DNA from: Parelaphostrongylus tenuis
Taxonomy: Eukaryota; Nematoda; Chromadorea; Rhabditida; Metastrongylidae
Assembly (NCBI GenBank): GCA_019055375.1
Contig: JAHQIW010000630.1
Span: 62,001 to 126,000 of the forward strand
Direction of reading: 5' to 3'
DNA: 64,000 nt
Made by a program: the position numbers and the translations under genes. Below the pieces are notes generated by a model. That model saw only the letters and a list, made by a program, of their open reading frames with translations. It ran no database searches and was not told the DNA's origin. The stretch's first letter is position 1. Each line of letters begins with the position of its first letter. Below, piece by piece: positions 20,920-32,999 of the stretch.

Positions 20920-21680
20920 ACTTGATTTGCTTCCTAACCCCTAGAACAACAGAGTGTCCTATTTGAGGTTATCTGGTATATTTGGAATAACGATCCTGGT
21001 AAAGAAAAGACAGCAATATAAGAAAGGGTTAAGTATTCAAACAGTATATATGTTGTAATATGTACTGACTTCTAGAGCTCAAAATTATGAGTCGAAAATC
21101 TGCAGACTCTAGTTGTTTCTATATCATCTGGAAAGTTTGGATGTGAGTTGAGTTATTTCCGCCCAATGTGAACGACGCTGTTTTCCCCACATTCTTATTT
21201 TAGTTCTTAGTGAATTCTATGTTTCAAATATCTAAGTAGTATATTAAAAGCTAAATCTTACCGGGATGCATATAGTGAACAACTCTCTATTAGATGGCAT
21301 AGTTATCTTCTTGACGTCCTAGTGAATAGCCTGTCGCTGAATGTCCGATATCTCATTCAATCGACTTTTGAATCTATTAAAGGAGTCGAGATTTCACATA
21401 GTTCAGTCTCAGCTTGAAACCGCTTGAGAAAGCATCGGTCTATTTCCTCATTGACTTATATTCGTCAACTGTATAGTTTTCTAGAACTAACGAGATCGTT
21501 GTATCTGTACATTGATAGGTCTCTAACATAGGTGATTGTTGACGTTGATTTGTATGCAAGCGTGCTTGCTGTTTTGCTGGCAGGGTTCCTTCAGAATGAC
21601 AACGATTGGTGTGATTTGACACACTGAGCTTGTTTTCCAAAACAGTTCCCCACAAGACGTTTTACTAATATAAAAGATAA
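20920..21680. other. intergenic, nothing recognised
   Basis: A+T-rich sequence downstream of the EGF gene poly(A) signal. No supported exon or repeat. Confidence 0.3.
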
Positions 21681-21689
21681 AAGGGTGAA

Positions 21690-21975
21690 GCTTTCGTTGT
21701 TGACCAAGGGATGCGCCATGCATTCGTCTTCAATTTTTAACTTCGTTTGAGGTGAATGAATGCAAATCTGGCCTTTACAATGAGTCGCGCCGGCCTCCCG
21801 CTGAACCGAGTCAGTGCTGCTTATCCTCCCAGACAACTCGGGGAACAGTCTGGTACCAATTTACCGACCCCGGAGGGATGGATGACTTGGTGAACAATGA
21901 GCGCGAGATAGAACCATTGACCTCGTGTGCGACGCAGAGCACCTCTAACCACTGCGCCACATGTGCTGTTGATGA
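21690..21975 (-). repeat. SINE A, near full-length copy with tRNA-like head
   Basis: On the minus strand it starts with atgtggcgcagtggttagag, an exact A-box match, followed by a degenerate B box (ggttctatctc). The body continues ccatccctccggggtcgg, gtctgggaggataagcagc and gcgggaggccggcg, and the tail gaagacgaatgcatggcgca. The same body is found at 57655-57905. This is a tRNA-derived non-autonomous retrotransposon. Confidence 0.8.
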
Positions 21976-21999
21976 TTAGTGCCATGACCGTTTCAGATA

Positions 22000-23630
22000 A
22001 AATAAAAAGATCTGGTTCAACAATTTTAGTTCCTGTTTTCAAATCCACAGCGGATTTTTTAGTGTTATAAAGTAAGACTTTTTCCTCTAGAATCTTAGTG
22101 ACTGTAAATAGATTATCATTGAAAAAACTTTTATGGATGTAATTTCAATGAGGACAGCGTCCAATTTTCCTTGATATCCTTGCTTTTGAATACGATTTTT
22201 GTCACAAAAATTGTATTTCGTGGAAGTTGCTCGTGATTCCTTGGCTTTTCTAGAGAAAAGGTTTTTTGATACAATATCAATAGTCATTCGATAGCTGAAA
22301 AATGGAGACTTCGTTACCCAACTTGGCTTATTGGAAGAGCATTTTCTGCTTGCGTTACTAGTGAAAAGAAAACATTTTGCTTTCGCAGCAGTCAGCCCGT
22401 TCTTTCAACTTTTAAGCGGTTTTATTGAAAATTATATAGTAGAGTTTTCATTCTAAGGAAAGACTTCATCACTACGTAAAGGTAGGCAGATTATTATCAT
22501 AAGGACTTCTATAAAGGTAGTTCTAGTAAAGGATGTTCATTTGTCTTAGAATTCCTAACTTTTTAATACAAAAGCCCTACGCTCTCAAGAAAACGCATTT
22601 GCATCTCGTTTGGATAAGATTCACCAAGCTTTGACCATTCACATACTCGCGATTTCTGGAACTTCCGTCTTTGAATTGCTGGCGGAGCCGTGCGCTGTCG
22701 AAACGATCATGATTTCTTTCCAGTCCATCCACGAAAGCTCCACTACGTTACTCTGGCTCTACATTCCTGTTCACTCATCCCTGCGCAGATTCCCTTGCAC
22801 GAGTTCTTTTGACAAGCCTTTGCCCTCTTCTTGCAGGTCCCGACCGAGTAAATGATCCTTTGCAATAAAGTCTCGGCTAAGGAAACACTGGTTTACCAGT
22901 TGCCTGTAAAGAGATGTCTCCTTTCGTCTAAAGCAATCTATCTAGCAGGATTGGGCTTATCACAACGCCGTTTGCCCCAGAAGGTCTAGGATTCATTCGC
23001 GCACCTGCTTAGATTATCGTCTCGTTGGTGCGTCTTCTTTCACTGCAGACTTTGAATAGCTTCATTCCTTATTCGTTATGTTAATAAGGAATATGCTAGC
23101 GAGCTTGACTCTTTATTTGAATGGCGCCATCAATTTGTCATTGCATACAAATTTTTATGGCTTATCTACATCATTATAATTTCTGTTGACTAGTGTTACT
23201 AAGGGGTACATCATGTGCAAGGTGTTGTCTACATTACATCACTCATTATCTGCCTTATGACCCCTAGAACATATTCTCTCGGCATAATACACGGTTTTAA
23301 ACTAAGGCTATAAAAAGATAGGCAGCTGTTCCACTAATTATCATTAGAGGTATCACATGATAAGATGAGTCGAATACTCAAAAGTTGTGAAGGATTTGTG
23401 TGAGGAGCGAGGATTATATTCTAGCCAATTATTTCCTTCAAAATAAAGAGTCTATGATGCAATTATATACCGTATAGGATTGTAGGCATTAGAAAGTTGC
23501 CGGTAATGACTAAAGCATCGCACTTTGGGATCTTAATGTGCACAGTGTTATGAGGATTTGCTATGAATTGCATGCAGTGGTTAAGTTCTTACAAATTATT
23601 GTAAAATAATTAAGCGTAGAAATCATAGAG
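22000..23630. other. intergenic, nothing firmly recognised
   Basis: A more balanced-composition block at 22610-22860 holds an 81-codon frame with no family resemblance and no splice context. The rest is A+T-rich. Confidence 0.25.
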
Positions 23631-23639
23631 CAAAGCAAC

Positions 23640-23980
23640 ACCGTATCATCTGTCATCCCGCTGGTCGTCGAGTGACTCGCGCCGGCACCCAAGGAGTGAC
23701 CCAGTGGTTTCTCCTCGTTTTAGGATTGTTGGGTATAATACCTTTCTCCTAAACTTTTCGTGAAGAAATCAGACTATTAAGCCGGTGGTCTTCCTGTGGT
23801 GTTTTTGATATCTTAAGAAATCTAGTAGGTAACGGTTCATGTCCATCTGTTGCCGTTAAAGCGCATTATATGTCCGGCCCACTGTAATTTCGATAAGCGT
23901 GTAGAAGGGCATCCTAACTTCCGTTCGATGTCGTAAATCAGAACTTCGGATCCCTCTTCCCACTGGAGAAGAAAGAGAAG
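23640..23980 (-). mobile_element. RTE retrotransposon 3' fragment (decayed)
   Basis: The minus-strand translation contains WAGHIMRFNGNRWT, and the DNA at 23650-23690 matches the RTE end (complement of cgagtcactcgacgac...ggatgacag). It is 5'-truncated at about 23980, where a SINE B head begins immediately. Confidence 0.75.
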
Positions 23981-23982
23981 TG

Positions 23983-24285
23983 AGGGGCTGTGGCCAAGTG
24001 GCTTGTAATGCTCTGCGCGACTCGACGCTGAACTATTCCCGCAGTCTCCAGACATTCTGTTATGCAATTACGAACGAATGTCCTACGGAACGCTCTAGCT
24101 TGCTTATACTCGAGATTGCAACGAGATCTTCCTGATCACTGTTCTTGAGTGTCCATGATGAAGACAAATTCTCAGTCAAACGATGAACGCGAGGAGACGA
24201 CCTGAGCGCCATGTATTGGGATCCGCATGGTGGAGAAAGAAAACTGTAATATCAGTCAAAAAGTGGTAAGTGGAATTAAGTAGAG
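23983..24285 (+). repeat. SINE B copy 1
   Basis: The head gggctgtggccaagtggctt matches the A box of copy 4 (tggccgagtgg). The tail tattgggatccgcatggtgg...aaaactgtaa matches the tails of copies 2 and 4. It sits directly against the truncated RTE remnant. Confidence 0.6.
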
Positions 24286-24289
24286 TAGG

Positions 24290-25400
24290 AAGAAGTATGC
24301 CCATTATTTTGTCGTAATAAAAGGTTTGGTCATCTATCCTTATGAAAACTTTGGAAAATTCTGTTTATCGCTTGCTGGCGAACAGTGGCAATGAGGCTGG
24401 ACCGATTTTGATAACGACATGAAGAGAATTTGAACTAATCACAGATGAAAGGGATAATTACTCCGACTATGGAGAATAATATAATTGGGGAGATAGAGGA
24501 GGCATCGACGAGAGCTCAACTAAAGTTCTGTCGTTCAGAGCCTTATCCTTCGATAAGCACAAGCTCTTGTTCAAGGTGAGGTAATGACCAAGCTGAGATA
24601 GCCACTTGAATTCAACGAACTACGCATGACAGATGTTTGGAAGTCAGATGTAGACTAGGCAGATATCTATGGCAAGCAGATGAATATTAAATGAAAAACC
24701 TACCGTTGAAGAAATGAGACATTTCTCGGTTTGTACTTTTAATAAGTGTCGATCGACTTTCAGATCCTAAGCACTACTGGAGCAGTGGCTCGACGTTTGA
24801 AAGCACCTGCATAATGTTGGGCATCATGCTGGAGTATAAATTCCTGAATACCAGCATTTACATTTTGCTGTCAATTCGGGGCATTACACAATGGAGGTGA
24901 CATCCACTCTCGTTCTCGAATTGTTCTAAGCCACTCCAAGAAAATTCACACGTTATATTGGATGCTACGGAAGGTGGTAGAGAATTGATTTAATCCATGA
25001 ACTTGAAACAAAGTTAAACAAATACGTAGAAAGTAAAGTTAATGTATGAAGCAATTTATTCAGAATATTCTGATTCTCCTCATCGGAAATGTGGCCATAA
25101 AATCCTTTAGACCTTCGACTTATAGATTGAATGCTACAGAGGTGTGAATTTCGTGCCCTGTGTTCCTGCAAATAAAGGTTTTCAAAGTGACCACTGAGGA
25201 TGCTTCAGTCCTTGATTGGTCAGTGTAATTCCCACGCAAGAAGAGCAAATTGTTGAACTCTGTTAAATTTTTGGAGCCGATTGTTGACCAGTGCAAAATC
25301 CATAAATTGTTGACAGCTGATTTTGAGAAGAATTACAATATCACTATAACGCTCTAAATGTATAGAGCAAAAATGGCATTTTTTACGAAGAACTACTCTA
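24290..25400. other. intergenic, nothing recognised
   Basis: No supported exon or repeat assignment. ORFs are short and unsupported. Confidence 0.3.
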
Positions 25401-25403
25401 CAC

Positions 25404-25665
25404 TGGGCGCCATGCCGGAGTGCTTGTGATGCTCGCCGCGGCGCGCGTGGAGCCGATATCCACTCTCCACCTCTCTCCGGCAGTCAACAACAAGGCCTTA
25501 TGGAACGCCACAGCAAGGCTATCCTCGCAATTACATGGAGACTTGCTCAACCAGCATCCTATGCTTTTCAATAAGAAAATGAAAAATGAATCAAATGCTA
25601 GAAGTACTGGGATTCGCGCAATGAAAAAAAGTGTGAAGACGGATCAAATAAAATGCTAAAAAAGT
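25404..25665 (+). repeat. SINE B copy 2
   Basis: The head gggcgccatgccggagtgct is followed by gtcaacaacaaggcc and gaacgccacagcaaggct, and the tail agtactgggattcgcgca. It is collinear with the copy at 36378. The 79-codon ORF inside it is a by-product of the repeat. Confidence 0.7.
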
Positions 25666-26049
25666 ATCTTATACAACGGTGATTATGCGCACTTACTACG
25701 TATTCTCCTATTATACATCAAGAATAGCTCCACATTAGTTCTTGGAAGTACTACGTTGTAGAGCATGCCTTCTCGAGCTAAATCCTTCCACAAAGCAGGC
25801 AACAAAAATAGGCAGTGAATTTTGAAAATGTGTTAAATCTCGCATGATTGTTTTTTCTCTCAGAAAAATAGACATTTTTAGGGCACTGAGTGACTGCACT
25901 TTTCATCAAAAAAACCTTGCAAAAGTCGCTTCAGTATAACTTGTTTTTTCACGACAAAATGGCCCTGATATGAAAAATTTACAATATCAATACTAATAAA
26001 TCCGCTATGAAGTTCAAGCGAAGGGCCAACTACGTGTAGTCCGAACCGT

Positions 26050-26300
26050 AATCTTCTCTTTACGCTAACAATTCTCTAAAAAAATCTTTTTAGAGGCTTA
26101 ACCTAGCTTGAGGTCTACAAAAATTTTAGCTGTCGAATGAATAGTGAAAGTCTAGAGAAACGCTGAGCACAAACGCCAACCGTGCAAACAGTGCGAGCTG
26201 AAGGTGGGACTTTAACTTCTGGCTGCTGCAGTGCACTGAGAAGGTCTTTTTAACAATCAAGTGCAGTGACGGAATCGCCGCTCTTTTGGGTCAGTGAATG
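26050..26300 (+). repeat. R1 repeat fragment
   Basis: It carries the R1 landmarks tgtcgaatgaatagtgaaag and ctgctgcagtgcactgagaa. Confidence 0.4.
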
Positions 26301-26410
26301 ATCTGTTTACAGCTGAAAAGACCTCTAAATATTCGTGCTTCAAAAATGGTACACGCGGCCATTAAAGAAATAGGCTTGACTTTGCTGCTATTCCTGCAAA
26401 GCATCACGCC

Positions 26411-26455
26411 AAATATATATATATATATATATTATATATAGTATATATATATATA
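26411..26455. repeat. AT microsatellite
   Basis: (AT)n run with two interruptions. Confidence 0.85.
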
Positions 26456-26559
26456 CAGAGTACGAGAAAAGCTCTGATAATTTTCTATACATTTGAAAAG
26501 TGAAGAAAGAATTGCACGGGCAAGCAAAACTCAATTGAAGGAATAATTACGTCTATTAA

Positions 26560-27600
26560 AACAACAACCACAATAATGAACGGAAACGTTCATAAGAAAA
26601 TTTCAAAGTTGCCTCCTTTAGCCTCTACCCATTGATATAGTCGCTGGCGAAAATTTCCACCGATTCTCGTGCACGTTTCCACCGTAATTTCGTCTCAAAC
26701 GCGTGTCAACACCGCTTTAAGTGTGTCAACGCTAGTGTGGCGAATAGTTAAGATTTTTCCTCCAATATGTATCACACGAAGTAGTCCATTGGCTGAGATC
26801 GGGCCAATTTGACGGCAGTTGTTCTTGCGCCAAAAGCTTGGAAACTGCTCTTGAGAGATGGCAGTCGTTCAACGGGCTGAATACGTAAAGGTTCAGTCCT
26901 GCTGAAGTGTAACTCCGTCGGTGCCGCAGTGTTGAGTACTCCAAGGCTCATGTGCACCCCGCGAAATTCGCTGTTGATAGCTGGCAACGTTGATCTTGAC
27001 GTTTCTATTGATGAAGACCAATGGCGTCCTTCCGGTAGTGTAAATGCCGGCCCAGACCATCACAAGGGCCAAAAAATGGCTGCGGCCCATAGTTTTTGCT
27101 AGTGCCGACTTCTGGTGAATCTTTTGAAAAATTGACGTAGCTTCTGGCGATTGTGAAATAGTTCAGCGTGAATTTCTTCTCATGCGTGAATAGCGCCAGA
27201 TATCAAAATTATAATTCGGTAAGCATTAGAAAGCCGCCATGCTTTCATTTTTTTGCTCAAAAAGTGAAAACGAGCGATTTTGTAGTTACGCAGCTCCAAC
27301 TTTTACTATAAAATGTTTCAGACGCTCCATTCGCTGATCCCGAGCTTTCCAAGCGAAATTGCGCATCTAACGCTCCGGATTCCGGAGCAGACGAGTGGAT
27401 TGAATGACTTTCTCGAAAACGGTCCTCACTTCCTCCGATTTAGTTTAAGCATTTCACCGCTCCGTAGATCCTTGCTGCTTCGAAACCAGCCGATTTCAGC
27501 AATGTTGGCCATTTTCATTCCCAGCTTATGCAACTCAAGTACTGCGATATGTTGCTTTTTCATGATCCACAACTTGAGCAAACCTGAAAACAGACAAATA
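26560..27600 (-). pseudogene. mariner-family transposase, decayed but near full length
   Basis: On the minus strand, across several frameshifts, the mariner layout is complete. The N-terminal helix-turn-helix is KKQHIAVLELHKLGMKMANI, then NPERSMRNFAWKARDQRMER. The core has VMVWAGIYTTGRTPLVFI and a catalytic-type TLQQD. PMDYFV carries the third acidic residue. The C-terminus is DTLKAVLTRVWDEIT and FRQRLYQWVEAKGGNFE. Tc1/mariner proteins are about 340 residues and cut and paste at TA. The frame breaks make this copy inactive. Terminal inverted repeats were not resolved. The 117-codon plus-strand ORF here is a shadow. Confidence 0.8.
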
Positions 27601-27679
27601 AATAAAATAGATTCTAGGCCAAAATTGAACAAAGAATTCAATAAAGTTATCGGCAGCAACGAATAAAAATATATCAATG

Positions 27680-28350
27680 TTAAAATTAACTAAATACGAA
27701 ATTGACAGATCTTTTTACGCACCCTTTATAAGGTGTTATAACGAATAATTGTAATAATGAGCTATGAAATAAGTTCAGTTGCATTTTGTGATCGACGTCT
27801 TTTTCAATTACGATTGATATAATACAAATAACACTGCTGTTTTTCTATTTTATTTATTCATCACTACTATTACTCTTTCATTCGTTAGTAACTTTCTTAC
27901 CTACATGTTAAGCTCTATATATTTCTATGCTCTAATTTGAAAGGTCTATCAAATCTTATAAACTGATTTGATTTACACATTCAAGAAAGATAATTCGAGA
28001 CAGAAATGTGTCTCACTAAACAGTTATATACTGGAACATTGTTGCTACGGAAAAGAATTTTCCAACAAATCGGAATAGTTTTGAAGTCCTATAGATTTCT
28101 GTAGCATTTCATAACATAAATGAGACGATGAAACTAATCACCAGTTAACAACTTACATCCAGCTTTGTCTTTGATTTGATCTGTCGTCGATTACTTAGGA
28201 GATTGCAGACATGACACTAAGATTGGTAATCATTTCCACTAAATCACTTCATTTGACCAGTATCACAGTTTATTTCTTACTCCGCGAAATCCAGTATTTC
28301 TAAAACTCAATTCGACTCCTAGATTACAGATTTCATTTTTTTCAAAAATA
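27680..28350. other. intergenic, nothing recognised
   Basis: A+T-rich sequence with no supported exon or repeat. Confidence 0.3.
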
Positions 28351-28359
28351 ATTAGAATA

Positions 28360-28525
28360 TTGCTCGAGTACGTCTCCTTGTAGTCTCGAGGATAGCCAGG
28401 CTGAAGCGTTCCGTAAGTTGGTCGTTATCGATTGTCTTTAGAGTGTTGAGAGGCTGTGGTAACAATTCACCTCGCGCCAGTCCGAGCATCACTAGCCGCT
28501 CGGCCACAGCCTCTCTAATATTAAA
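28360..28525 (-). repeat. SINE B copy 3
   Basis: On the minus strand the head is gctgtggccgagcggctagt, followed by ttacggaacgcttcagcc and ggctatcctcgagactac, collinear with copy 2. An apparent protein frame (77 codons) covers it but is explained by the repeat. Confidence 0.7.
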
Positions 28526-28559
28526 ACTACCAATAAATAGTGATAACATCATAACAATA

Positions 28560-30300
28560 ATAACAACACTTATAACAAATAGCAATAATGATAACCTTAC
28601 GCAATTGGTGATAACGTAAGATCATTGTACTGAGGAGGATCTCTACTGCGTCTATCAAATTATATAAACGACTTTTTATAAAGCGTACAGATGGAAGTCT
28701 TAAAAAAATAGTTTTTGGCGTTATATGCCTTCATCTTCTAACCCATTAGTCCAGTCAGTAACTTCGAAACAATTGTGATCTTCAATATTGAAGACTGTTT
28801 TAGCCGGAATTTGGTTTATGGTGAAACATTGGAACGTATGTGATCCAAGTTATTCTCAGAGGAACCAAGTGCAAGTATAAATGGTTTAAGCTGGTAATCC
28901 GATTGCATCGTCGTTTTCGTTGTTTGTCGTTTCGCGTGATAAAACCGGTAGTCAGTCTATGCCGTCGACGACCTCCGCCTCCCCTCCGCCTTTCCTACTA
29001 ACGGCATCAAAGCGACTTTCACACAAGAACACTCACACTTCGCACAACCAACAGTGTCACTCGTTTTTTTTTTTTTTCATCTCATCTATTAGCTGGCAAT
29101 GCCCAATCTGATACGTTCACATTCATTTCGAGTGTAATCTGTTACATCAGCAAAATCGTCAGAAAGATGAAAAAAAAAAGTTCCGCACATTCTTCGCAAC
29201 CTTGTTAAAGAATTTATAACAGCTCTTATCATAGAAACATATGATTTTGAAGCGATTCATATTTGATAGCTTTGTATATTTTCTAACTACAGCATTATTA
29301 TTATTCTTATTGAGTAACTTTCACTATCAAGTAAGTAATGCTAAGTTTCCTCATCACGTGAAATGTTGCTTGGTGATAGGTGTTTTGTGATCGAACTATT
29401 TACCATAATCCATACGTGATGTGCTGTTTTCATACTGTTTAGCAAACGCATGACGACCATAATAACACCAATTCAAAACCAAATGCATCCATTCCAGCGT
29501 TTCAGAAAAATTCTGTTTTAAATTCTAATCTAAACTGTATCCCAGAAAGTGGGTCTACCACGTTTCGTATTATTCTTCGTGAAATTTGCTCACTCACTTG
29601 TCATGCCTTGTTCTAGTGATGTCCCTGTAATAAAATAGACCAATAAGATGCAAACTAATGGCAGAGCTGTGACAATAAAGTGTTATTAAATAGCGAAACG
29701 TTATAGTAGAGTCTGTTCTTTCCCCATTATACTCATTTGTCCAAAGCAAAAAAGGAAAACGACATCTAAATTTGGTATCCCAATCTAGATCTAACTCGAA
29801 AATCGCTTGTCCCCCTTATAGAACCAAACCTAAACTAAGCCTTTGAAGGTAGGTGTTAGATAACCACACTAACATGTGCACTTCCTTCCATGACTAGCAC
29901 TATATAAAAGAACTATCTTATTTTTTCTGTTAGAACGGTCCTTTAGACGAATTGGAGGCGCAAACTAAATAGAATTTGTAGTAACTACACGGTTCGAATA
30001 ATGATAAAGTCATAACTGAAATAATTCCAAGAAGAATATTGATATTCACCCAATAAAAAGACTATTGTCAAAAAAATTTACTTCTTTAGTTTAGGTCACA
30101 GTATAGGGCTCTGAATTGTGCGATGCTATTTATTATTCTTGAAACCACAGTCGAAGCAGTCTATTGAATCCGGCTGACCACAGCAATACTCTAAATATAA
30201 GTGAGATATTATCTATTATTTTTGGACGTAGATATTCTTATTTATCAAAGCGCCTTCATTGTACTAAATATTACGAAGTTATAACGAAGATCATTATTTC
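28560..30300. other. intergenic, nothing recognised
   Basis: Poly(T) and simple A+T-rich stretches only. Short ORFs lack splice or motif support. Confidence 0.3.
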
Positions 30301-30334
30301 CCCATTGTAAGATCTCGGAAGATTGGCCGCAAAG

Positions 30335-30656
30335 TTAAATAACGCACTGACGAATGTTAGTGAAATGGACTAGAGGCGAAGATAGCTTATTCTGAGATAC
30401 AGGTGGATTTGAGGATGATCCACCTGCCTCTGCAGCGTCACGTTGACTTATGACTTCATACTCGTGTTTACCGTCAGTGAATGTATGCGGATTGTATATG
30501 CGCTGTTCTAATTGCTCGAAAACAGATAGACGGCAACCCGGAGCAGTCTCCAATAGGCAAATTCCACGCATCTTCAAGAGAGATTTTGTCAAAAACTGAT
30601 CTCCTTGAACATCTATTGTACCGATTGAATTGCTATAGCTGAATGAACATGAATCA
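30335..30656 (-). CDS. candidate terminal exon of an unknown gene
   Basis: Open minus-strand frame of 107 codons, entered after an acceptor-like cctacag and ending in a stop at 30335. The translation looks like real protein (SYSNSIGTIDVQGDQFLTKS, MRGICLLETAPGCRLSVFEQ and a Ser/Pro-rich C-terminus), but I recognise no family. The phase (2) matches the donor at 30927-30922. Moderate support only. Confidence 0.4.
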
Positions 30657-30927
30657 CTGTAGGTCTTGACAAATATCGACACTTGGATATCAACATATAG
30701 CCACATCGATCACGAGATGAATACATTCTATGAAGACTGCTGCAGTTCCTGCAAACAACATCATGCTTTCTAATCTGTTATCGATAATATCGTCATAACC
30801 AAGATTAAACTCAGAAGAACTAGACGCTGAACAGTTGAGGACTCAAAGACTGAAGCGTAAAGATCTCTCTGGATTTCACCGAGACTATCAAGTCGTTCTA
30901 TGCCAATTGATAGTCTAGAATACTTAC

Positions 30928-31223
30928 TTATTTAGATACTCGGATGGTCCGTCGGAACTAATTGTGCGGACCCCAACACGCATTACAAATAGTATATTGC
31001 TGGTTGTGCACATGATATTCCTTGGTTTCCCGACCTTGCAATAGCGTTCACGATGCCGTTTCCATCGAATGGATTTCGGCGATGGATCCTTGGCCAGGCT
31101 TCCTACTTGTTGATTCGGAGATGATTTTAGGCCGAAATCAAAAACAGAAGTGAGAAAGAAAATCAACCGACCGCTCACGGATGATGTAAAAGCCGAAATC
31201 CAATTCAAGAATAGTTTAATCAT
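30928..31223 (-). CDS. candidate exon of the same unknown gene
   Basis: Minus-strand open frame ending at a strong gtaagt donor (30927-30922) in phase 2, compatible with the exon above. It includes RTISSDGPSEYLN near its end and a hydrophobic run near its start (SGRLIFFLTSVFDFG). The upstream boundary is not defined, and 31223 is only an in-frame ATG. Confidence 0.35.
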
Positions 31224-31301
31224 AAGCGGTTTCAGCGGAGAGTGTTGAAGTGATAAATCCCATCACTGTCAAATGGCACAACTAAACACATGAATTCGTT
31301 A

Positions 31302-31884
31302 GATGATGAAAATCGTCATATTTACTATATATTGACTCATGAGATATATCAGAATTTCTGGTAAAACTTCAGATTTTATACACTGTCGCCAAAAATTTTC
31401 AGTATTGTCTCGGTAACACCGCACAAAGTGGTAGCAATATAGTTTTCGACTGGAAATTGATAACCGCCAACCACCTGGGCTCAGTTCTTTGGGTTCTAAT
31501 GGATTCGAATTCTCTCCTCATCGCTGATCCATCTCCCTTAAAATACGCATGTCGGGAAAATCAGCGAAATAAATATGGCTGATCCATTGGTGACAAGTAA
31601 AAGTGAAAGGTTCGAAGATTCTATAAGAACAACGAAGATGTGGTAAATAACAGTAAATTGTGCGTCCATACCTTGGCTCTATATGCTCAAAACGGATACG
31701 TCTTGAAATTTTGGACGGTATGTAGATAGAATATGGAAAGCAGCAAAGCATATCTCCTACTGGAGTTTCTAAGGACATATTACAGCTAGTGGTACTTGAA
31801 GCTTTTTCAAAGAAAGAAGAAAAGTCCAAAGCTTCGAAATGCTTTAGCGATCAGTGATCGGATCCGTTGTATTGTACCTCATCA
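31302..31884 (-). other. coding-like minus-strand block broken by two TGA codons; strand unresolved
   Basis: One minus-strand frame reads like protein over about 190 codons (PVGDMLCCFPYSIYIPSKIS, PHLRCSYRIFEPFTFTCHQW, GWRLSISSRKLYCYHFVRCY) but has TGA at 31853-31851 and at 31520-31518. The plus strand here also offers a plausible splice pair: an exon ending at 31717 before gtatgt, a 72-base intron, then an exon at 31790-31980. I cannot decide between them by eye. Confidence 0.3.
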
Positions 31885-31980
31885 AACATCGGAAATCATG
31901 TTGGTGATCCACGACAGAAAAGTCATGATCGATATCACTCCACCAAATAAAAAACTCATAACAGAAAGTCCATCGAGCAG
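31790..31980 (+). CDS. alternative plus-strand candidate exon
   Basis: Open frame following an acceptor-like cagctag and ending at a gtgatt donor in phase 2. It reads LRNALAISDRIRCIVPHQTS, then EIMLVIHDRKVMIDITPPNK. A preceding exon ending at 31717 would be in phase 0, as needed. It conflicts with the minus-strand reading of the same bases, so at most one is real. Confidence 0.3.
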
Positions 31981-31984
31981 GTGA

Positions 31985-32740
31985 TTAAATTTTTTTCCAT
32001 GAAAACTCAAGGCAAATAACTCCATGCTTCCTATTACCCTTAAGATATCATGTCCGGCTTAGTAGTCCCGTCACGGAAATAAGACAGATGAATAATGCAA
32101 TATCGCACTCAAGACTTGTTTGGACGGTCAGCAGAAAAATAAACTATAAAAAGGGCCTCTAAAGATTATACTTTAAGCCTTTGTTATTGTATTTTCTGGT
32201 TTTTAGTCGCTTCAGGTAATTACATACATTTGTAATTTTCATTTTTTAAAAAGTTTTGCATTCATGAAGAAATGAAATCACTGGCTAGAGCATATTCATT
32301 TTTATTAACGTCGTTTGAATAATTTTCTCCTTTCTCTCTTTAATTTCTTGTGACCTTAGTTAGAGAAATACTAATGCAATTCCATACGTTAGTGTCCAGT
32401 CATGTGAACAAAAAATTAATATATCCAACCTGGCTTAAGCTCAATCACTTGCAAAACTATTTATTATTCTTGATGGAGTTTATCTGTGCTTATATCGTGT
32501 GCTGCAGAATGGATACTTTTGGACGATACCTGGATACCTCTACGGCCTGTCTTCATTGGTAGTGCGGGCATCAGCATAGTTTCTATTCGTTCCTCTCTCG
32601 ACAACTGTTGTCCATGAAGGTGGTCCTGCTTCGAACGTGGCTACAAACACGCCCGCCCATCGTTTTGATGGTCTTCCAAGCGGGATTGATCGTCGACATG
32701 AAAAGAAATATTATCATTCGAAAATCGCCAACAATCAACA
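31985..32740. other. intergenic, nothing recognised
   Basis: No supported feature. Confidence 0.3.
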
Positions 32741-32754
32741 AGTACCCTAAATAA

Positions 32755-32960
32755 AGAACACCGCTGAGTGAGGTTCCTTATTTGAGCGGTGCTCCAGCGA
32801 AGAAGATTCGACTCGAACGACAGCGAAGGTGAAGACCAAAGTGACGACAAACTACGGTGGGCAATCAGCTCGACTTATTGCCTCTGGAGTAGGCATAGAC
32901 CTTGAGACATCGGCATGATGAAGATCTTATACAAACTTTGCGTCTGTTGAATCATGTGGA
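32755..32960 (+). repeat. interspersed repeat H
   Basis: The phrases accgctgagtgaggttcctt and atttgagcggtgctcc recur at 36660-36720 (gccgagtgagcctctta...caatgttcctctgaa). Its end matches 18830-18950. Unclassified, possibly non-autonomous. Confidence 0.4.
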
Positions 32961-32999
32961 AAATAAAGAATAGATTCACAAAAAAATTTCATATGCAAT

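Noticed and set aside
22610..22855. 81-codon plus-strand ORF in a block of balanced composition
   Set aside because: No recognisable domain, no splice sites and no repeat match, so it cannot be supported as a gene.
25420..25659. 79-codon plus-strand ORF
   Set aside because: It lies wholly inside SINE B copy 2 and has no splice or domain support.
27313..27666. 117-codon plus-strand ORF
   Set aside because: It is the antisense shadow of the N-terminal half of the decayed mariner transposase on the minus strand.
28352..28585. 77-codon minus-strand ORF with a smooth, protein-like sequence
   Set aside because: The DNA is a SINE B copy, with the tRNA-like head and internal blocks collinear with the copy at 25.4 kb.
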